Source: Bromus sterilis
Lineage: Eukaryota > Streptophyta > Magnoliopsida > Poales > Poaceae
Direction: 5' to 3'
Length of the DNA: 64,000 nt
Assembly: GCA_950022295.1 (NCBI GenBank)
Contig: OX465599.1
Location: forward strand, 276,603,501-276,667,500
Below the pieces are notes generated by a model. The model was not told the origin of the DNA. It did not search any database and was given only the letters and a program-made list of their open reading frames with translations. Of this stretch, positions 58,725 through 64,000 are shown one piece after another (the stretch's first letter is position 1; each line of letters begins with the position of its first letter). The translations under genes and the position numbers were made by a program.

Positions 58725-59140
58725 GTATGTGTGGCTCTGGATTCGATTCTATCTCATCTGTTCATCGTTTCCAGTTTCTGTGTTGATTTTCTGTGATTTC
58801 TTTTAGGACTGTTTGATCCGATTGGATCTTTGAAACTTGGGAAATCTGTTTTTAGCCTTTTCTGTCGATTCCCCATCTGACCTTGGTAAGAAATCACTCG
58901 GATTCTCTCACTTAGGAAATTCCTTCAGTATCGTATCGATAGACTTATACTTGTGCGATTAATTCATACAAGTTCTTCGTTAGATTTCCACCCGATGAAA
59001 ATCTAGCCTAGCACTTTCATGAAAACTTGCGATAAGACAAATCTCTCGATATGATTGCTGCTTTCAAAATGTTTTTCCTCGTAATTGCTAGTACTTGTTC
59101 ACAACTTCCCTATATTCCCTCGTACCTTCCTTTTTCGCAG
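58725..59140 (+). other. Probable 5'-UTR intron of the third ORF
   Basis: A good donor GG|GTATGTG at 58725 and a good acceptor CCTTTTTCGCAG at 59140 enclose 416 bp rich in T. The acceptor is five bases before the first ATG of the ORF (59145). Splicing would join a leader exon of about 180 bp to the ORF. This is a prediction from the splice-site motifs only. Confidence 0.5.
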
Positions 59141-59144
59141 GAAA

Positions 59145-62100
59145 ATGTCTGGCAACGAAGGAAATATTAGAGCACCCAAGCGTGGGGGAGGAAGAACTAG
59201 AATCACCAACAACTCTAAAGGTTTATCTGAGGATTTGATCATAGAGAAGAACTTGAGGACACCTTCAGGATCTGAGGATGAACGTACGAGAGAAAATCGT
59301 CTGCAAGAGATACGAAGGCTTCAAGCTCTTCGTTGGTATGAGTACAAGTCTCTTATCCCACGATGGGAGAGGCTGTTTGCAATGAAAAATCCCTGGTCGG
59401 ATGTTAAATCTTTAAGGCCAAAGTGGACGAAGGATAATCGACCACCTCCTACTGCTGATGCTCACCCTACAGCTCTCAAAACACCTGATGATTTTAAAGA
59501 GCTTGTTGAAGCTCGAGAAGCTCGAGCACAGAAGAGAAAAGAAGCCAAAGCACGAAAGGAAGCTGCTGCTGCTGAAGGTGCCGAGGAAGTTGGCCCTAGT
59601 GCCAAATCAAAGGGTGGCAAGAAGTCAGTCAAGCGACAGAAAAAGGTTGTAATAGTATCTCCTCCTGATGCAAGCTCCGAAGGAGAAGCTAACTCAGATG
59701 ATCAAGACCCTGGTACTGAGGCTGATGTCGAGGACATACCTCTGAAGAAAAGGCCGAGCAGTAAGGGCATTAGGATCCAGGAGCCAGCTCCACAGGCTCC
59801 TCGAGGAAATATTGACTTGACCAACCTGGTCACTGATCCGCCCATCTCTTCTGCTCCACCTGTTCCTGTTCGCCAACCAAAACCTTCGGTCACAACGAAG
59901 GGAAAGCAAGCTCAAGTTTCTGAGGATGAAGAAACTCTTGTTCAACGTAAAGAAAGGCTGGCAAAACAAAAGGAACAAGAGGCAAAAGACTTGATTAATT
60001 CCAAACTCCTGAACTTTCACAGTCAGCCCGAGCATAAAAAGGCTCTGGTTGCTCAACAACTTGGTATTCTCCATTTGGTCAGTGAAAAATATCGACGCCA
60101 GATTTCTGAAGGCACTATACCTACAAACCCGAAGGAAAAGGTTGTAGCCCCAAGTGCTGCGAAGAAGAATGCTGAGGCCCCTAGTGCCTCGAAGGATAAA
60201 GCAGTGGCCTCAAAGCCCATTGCTACTGTCAAGGCCACCAAGGAAGCCGAAAAGAAAGCCAAGGAGGCTAGACAGAAGGCGCAAGCTGCTCCAGTTCCTC
60301 GAGCTGCCCCAGCTCCTGCCCCTGTTGCACCAGTTGGTTCCGGCCCTCGTGCCGATGAAGAGAGCTCTAACGAAGGAGAATCAAATGCAAATGCTCCATG
60401 GGATGCTGCACATATTTCACACATTCTCTCGAAGATGGCTACCACACCGAGCAGAGTCACTGCCGAGGACGATGTTCCTGCTGAAATCCAAGAGCATGTT
60501 GCTCGATACATGATTCGCTGGGAAGATTATATCACCCAGGATAAAAAGGATAAGGAACAAGTGAGGTTTTACACCAGGCAACTTCAAGAAGAAACCGAGG
60601 ACGCTGAGTCCCAAAAAAATTTCAGATCCAAGATTGCTTCGGCTGAAGCCTCCAGAAGGGCTCAGAAAGAGAATTTAACTGCTGTGTTCGACAAAGTTAA
60701 ACAAGTTGTGTCTGCTGTTTTCAAAGAGCACAATGATGCTCTGTTCCAAAGACAATCTCGAAAGAGAAAGTCTGCTGCCCCAACCTCTGTGCGTGGGACG
60801 CCAGAGTTCGAGAAGACCACCAAGAAGTCCAAGACCACCGAGGTCGATGCTGCCACAGCACGACAAGAATCTGAACCAAATCCAACCAAGCAACCCTCTC
60901 CTCCCCGCAAGAAAACTCCATCACCTCGCCAAAGAACCCCACCTCCTCGACAAACAACTCCACCCCATTGCCAAGCCACTCCTCCACCTCGACAACAAAC
61001 TCCTCCACTTCCACCTCGTCAAACCTCACCACCAAAAGCCTCGACGCCACCCCCAAACCCACCATCACCTCCTCTCGTCATTCCATCGACCACCCCAGTC
61101 ATCGAAACCCAAGTCCATGCAGAGACCGAGCAAGTGGCTCAGGTCGAGCAAGAAACAAAAGTCCCCATTTCCTCTGCCCAGAAAGATTACTCTTCTGCCA
61201 AGACTCTGCCTGAAGGAGAAGATGCTGATGTTGACATCACGACAGTTTCTTCTCGACGAGACCATGTCGCATGCAATAGTTCTAGAGATGTCAGTTCTAG
61301 TGACAATTCTTCCTCCTCCTCTTCAAGTTCCTCGAACGAAGAAATGGTTGATGCTTTTGCCCAACTAGATGAAGACTTGGAGGCCATGGAAAATGAAGTG
61401 GCCGCACAAAATGCTCAAACCGACGAAGGAGATGCCGTCGTAGCTCAGCCCGAAGAGAATGCTCCTGCAGTCATTCCGACTCAGGATATCGTAAACATTC
61501 CATCATCCATCACTCGACCTGCTGAACCTGTATTCCAGATGCCAGATAATGCTGCTGAAGTTTTTCCAGTTGATGAGCTGCTTCACTCTGCTCATCCGAG
61601 AGAAATGCTACCTCTGTTCCGCTCAGATGTTCCTCGTGGAGGTCCTATCTTCAAAAGGCGCGAACACAAACCATTTTTCTTCGGTACCAATCCCTACGAG
61701 AAGCCCAGAAGTGCATATTCTCTTCGGTTTTGGACCCAAGAACAAGCTATCTACTATACTCGTGTGTTGTACAACAAGGCAAGAGTTTTCCAGCATCAAT
61801 ACCTTGATATGCCTTCGGTGTACTCCACTACTTGTTTCGAGAATGTTGCCGAAACAATTGATAGTCTGCATGCTCACAAGATGTTTGCTCTCGATTGTGG
61901 TTACAATCCCGAGCTTATCAAGCAGTTTTATGCAACGCTTTATGTCACTGGAGATCCGGAGAACTCGAAGACATGGAAATTTGATTATATGATTCAAGGC
62001 CAAGTTTTTCATATGACTGTCGATCAATTTCTGGCCATCATCAATTTACCTCGTTTCGAAGGATTACCTCACAAGCTCCATGACTTACCTGCTGCAACTC

Positions 62101-63149
62101 CAGCTGAATTCTCTACGCTTATGGATCCAGATGTCGTAGGAGATCACTACCCCACTGAGCCGAAGCCAAGACACTTGGTATTTGAAGCAAAGGCATGGTT
62201 TTATATTCTATCGAAGACTTTGATGCCAATGCTCGATGTGCACGATGATTTTCCCATTCCAAATGATGTGAAACTTGCTCTGATGAAGTTAGTCCACGGT
62301 CATCCCTTCGATTTTGAAGACTACTTCCTCAGAACTTTGGTGTCTTGTGCTGATGACCACAATTCCCACAAGCCATATGCACCATGGCTGATGGCAATCT
62401 GCAATTACTCTCGGGACGTGCCATTCCCCGTATACATTTACCCGAAGATTTTCACTCCTCCTGTTCGTGAAGTATTGCAGGTTGTTGCTCGAACCACCGA
62501 TCCTTTTGCTGAGCACACTGGCATCCGCACCCACTTAACAGAGCGAAATATTCGCTCGAAGTTTATAAAGCCAGTGCATCATTTGGAAGTTTCTCTTCGG
62601 TCCCAGCAAATGCTTCAACATCACATTGATCAAGATTTCATTCAGAAGCAAGCTATGATGGACGAAATCAATCACCTGCGAAACATTGCCATGAACAACA
62701 ATCAGATGCTGCGTGAATGCCTTCGCCGTGATTGGAAAGGTTTAAGGAAGTTCAATTCCCTCGGTCAACTTCAACGATGCGGGTTCGAAGAATATCCTCC
62801 CCATCTGAATAGAAATTGGACAAATGATGCTCGAGTAGATCCCCCGGATCCCAATATCCCTCGTCTGCCGAAGAACAGAGATGTGCTCAATGTCGACGAC
62901 TATTATCACATCACTATGGACACCCTCTCCTCCGACTCCGAGCAAGAAGAAGCCCCTCCTCAGCGTCAACCGAGAGTTTACTCGCCACATCCTCGAAGCC
63001 CCCGGACTCCGCCGGAATCGCAGCTGGAATCTTCTGGAGATCAACACTCCTTCCGCACGAAGATCACTCCTCCCGGCGCTCGTCCAATTCGTCGTGCTCC
63101 AACGCTCGCCGAATCTTCTCATCGTCGCCGGAGCCAGCCTCGCGAGTAG
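59145..63149 (+). CDS. Third ORF of the Sirevirus (often called env-like), intact, 1334 aa
   Basis: The first ATG (59145) sits just after the predicted splice acceptor, and the frame is open to TAG at 63147. Residues about 45-105 hold a Trp-rich part (RWYEYKSLIPRWERL). Residues 115-330 are Lys/Glu/Ala-rich and likely helical or coiled. Residues 583-645 are Pro-rich with many SPPR and TPPPRQ repeats. Residues 718-733 are a serine run. Residues about 837-1125 look globular (PFFFGTNPYEKPRSAYSLRF; FYATLYV; VDQFLAIINLP; AKAWFYILSKTLMPM) and resemble the ORF-1 type domain of other plant retrotransposons. I see no signal peptide or membrane segment, so an envelope role is not supported. It is the only intact ORF in the element. 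Confidence 0.85.
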   Translation: MSGNEGNIRAPKRGGGRTRITNNSKGLSEDLIIEKNLRTPSGSEDERTRENRLQEIRRLQALRWYEYKSLIPRWERLFAMKNPWSDVKSLRPKWTKDNRPPPTADAHPTALKTPDDFKELVEAREARAQKRKEAKARKEAAAAEGAEEVGPSAKSKGGKKSVKRQKKVVIVSPPDASSEGEANSDDQDPGTEADVEDIPLKKRPSSKGIRIQEPAPQAPRGNIDLTNLVTDPPISSAPPVPVRQPKPSVTTKGKQAQVSEDEETLVQRKERLAKQKEQEAKDLINSKLLNFHSQPEHKKALVAQQLGILHLVSEKYRRQISEGTIPTNPKEKVVAPSAAKKNAEAPSASKDKAVASKPIATVKATKEAEKKAKEARQKAQAAPVPRAAPAPAPVAPVGSGPRADEESSNEGESNANAPWDAAHISHILSKMATTPSRVTAEDDVPAEIQEHVARYMIRWEDYITQDKKDKEQVRFYTRQLQEETEDAESQKNFRSKIASAEASRRAQKENLTAVFDKVKQVVSAVFKEHNDALFQRQSRKRKSAAPTSVRGTPEFEKTTKKSKTTEVDAATARQESEPNPTKQPSPPRKKTPSPRQRTPPPRQTTPPHCQATPPPRQQTPPLPPRQTSPPKASTPPPNPPSPPLVIPSTTPVIETQVHAETEQVAQVEQETKVPISSAQKDYSSAKTLPEGEDADVDITTVSSRRDHVACNSSRDVSSSDNSSSSSSSSSNEEMVDAFAQLDEDLEAMENEVAAQNAQTDEGDAVVAQPEENAPAVIPTQDIVNIPSSITRPAEPVFQMPDNAAEVFPVDELLHSAHPREMLPLFRSDVPRGGPIFKRREHKPFFFGTNPYEKPRSAYSLRFWTQEQAIYYTRVLYNKARVFQHQYLDMPSVYSTTCFENVAETIDSLHAHKMFALDCGYNPELIKQFYATLYVTGDPENSKTWKFDYMIQGQVFHMTVDQFLAIINLPRFEGLPHKLHDLPAATPAEFSTLMDPDVVGDHYPTEPKPRHLVFEAKAWFYILSKTLMPMLDVHDDFPIPNDVKLALMKLVHGHPFDFEDYFLRTLVSCADDHNSHKPYAPWLMAICNYSRDVPFPVYIYPKIFTPPVREVLQVVARTTDPFAEHTGIRTHLTERNIRSKFIKPVHHLEVSLRSQQMLQHHIDQDFIQKQAMMDEINHLRNIAMNNNQMLRECLRRDWKGLRKFNSLGQLQRCGFEEYPPHLNRNWTNDARVDPPDPNIPRLPKNRDVLNVDDYYHITMDTLSSDSEQEEAPPQRQPRVYSPHPRSPRTPPESQLESSGDQHSFRTKITPPGARPIRRAPTLAESSHRRRSQPRE

Positions 63150-63698
63150 GGATTTCTTTCGACCCTATCCTCTCGACTTTTTGTACGTTGTGACAAAAAG
63201 GGGGAGATGTAGTGGCATCGAAGAAATTAGTTTGCCTACGGGGTTAAGGGCTTTGCTTTTCATTCGATAAACTTTTGATCTTTGAGGTTTTCTGAGTAGT
63301 TTCAACAAACTTTCGATTCCCATTCGATCTGGTTGTAACTAACTCTAAGTAGGACTGTGAACTGCTACTCTTTTCGTAAGATATCTATCTGTTGCTTGCA
63401 ATACTTAACCTTTTGCAGGGAGTTATCTTTCATATAAGTTCACAGGTCATTCGAGGAGATTGCATATTTCTCATTGGACACTATCTGGAATGCAATTTCA
63501 CTCGCTAAGATTATTGATGTTTTTCCCTCGACTCTACTTGTCAAATATGCACTTCACAGGAAATCTTTATCTTACGTGCATACATCAAGGGGGAGTTCTT
63601 CATCAATCCTTAGCACTGGTTTATCATCGAAAACTCAAACTTTTTCAAATTATTTATCGATGCCTGTTTTGTCAACAATCGTCCAAAAAGGGGGAGAT
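63150..63698 (+). other. Repeated polypurine tracts before the Sirevirus 3' LTR
   Basis: CAAAAAGGGGGAGAT occurs at 63194-63208 and again at 63684-63698, directly against the 3' LTR, with a partial copy ATCAAGGGGGAGTT at 63584-63597. Repeated tracts of this kind are a known signature of Sireviruses. Confidence 0.85.
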
Positions 63699-64000
63699 TG
63701 TAAGAGCAAGTTTTGCCCCCCGAAGGTTTTGGACATTGTTGGACAAAGCAGAAGTGGAACTAATATTGTTTTCGAGTATAAACAGATACTTAGGTTCCGA
63801 GAGAATGGAGTTTGCATGTAGAAGGTCGAAGGACAACTCGCTGCAGTGAAGCTGCAGCTATCTACCGAAACCTTTGAAGGAAGACGACCCCTAAAAATGT
63901 CGTGGAAGGAGATGTTCCTCTCGAGCAAAAGCGCAACGAGGAGAAAGCTGAAGCTGGTCGAAGACTTAGTCTTTTTGCTAGCTTCTCTTTATCTCTTGAG
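63699..64000 (+). repeat. Sirevirus 3' LTR, first 302 bp
   Basis: It matches 50860-51160 with about four differences and is cut by the window end. Confidence 0.93.

Larger units (their letters stand above)
50860..64000 (+). mobile_element. Sirevirus-type Ty1/copia retrotransposon with a third ORF
   Basis: It has a 1265-bp 5' LTR (50860-52124), a primer site, gag, pol in Copia order (protease, integrase, RT, RNase H), a third ORF of 1334 codons, repeated purine tracts and the start of the 3' LTR at 63699, which the window cuts. Large size, an ORF after pol and several AAAAAGGGGGAGAT tracts mark the Sirevirus/Maximus lineage. The two LTRs differ at about 4 of the 302 bases that can be compared, so it is young. 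It is inserted in the A 3' LTR after CCCCT (50855-50859), the expected target duplication. Confidence 0.95.

Noticed and set aside
59145..63149. Envelope protein
   Set aside because: No signal peptide, membrane segment or furin-like context is visible, and the protein is mostly hydrophilic and low-complexity.

Overview
The window is plant nuclear DNA made almost entirely of nested LTR retrotransposons. No rRNA, tRNA, CRISPR array, bacterial-type operon or convincing single-copy host gene was found. The element types (Tekay/Del-like giant LTRs, Athila-like LTRs that start TGATACGTCC, a Tat-type Ty3/gypsy element with two RNase H domains, a Sirevirus-type Copia element, a Cassandra TRIM) and the depth of nesting fit a large-genome grass, most likely Pooideae (Triticeae or Poeae). 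Species cannot be fixed from the sequence. Family names are by resemblance only, and letters A-G are labels used here.

Layout. 1-2108: element G, the pol gene of a Ty3/gypsy chromovirus on the minus strand, with 702 open codons running off the left edge. It is cut at 2109 by element A, a non-coding retrotransposon with LTRs of about 4.3 kb and about 2.7 kb of internal DNA. A fills the rest of the window but is itself split by later insertions. Its 5' LTR is in pieces at 2109-3213, 4859-6829, 23302-25279 and 26874-28131. Its internal region is 28132-30260 and 38084-38690. Its 3' LTR is 38691-38700 plus 46990-50859 and continues past the window.

Inserted in A are: C1, a solo Athila-like LTR (3214-4858, minus); B, a decayed Tat-type element (6828-15700, plus) with a tandem-repeat-rich 3' region and an antisense B3-domain ORF; C2, an Athila-like Gag-protease element (15701-23301, minus) that carries a Cassandra TRIM (F, 18046-18734); E, a truncated Athila-like LTR (25280-26873, minus); D, a non-autonomous element that is almost all LTR (30261-38083, 5-bp target duplication CCTTG); C', a full Gag-protease Athila-like element (38701-46989, target duplication CACCC); and a young Sirevirus-type Copia element (50860 to beyond 64000) with gag, pol and a third, intact 1334-codon ORF.

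Two features stand out biologically. The Tat-type element holds an antisense ORF for a B3-type DNA-binding domain with its own TATA box. The Sirevirus third ORF is preceded by a TATA box and a plausible 5'-UTR intron, as if it were a separate transcription unit. Structurally, C1 and the C2 5' LTR sit at the same nucleotide of the A LTR, and about 3.6 kb is present twice. This points to duplication by unequal recombination plus an illegitimate join at 6828, or to an assembly error. A, D, C2 and C' lack reverse transcriptase and integrase and would depend on proteins from other elements.
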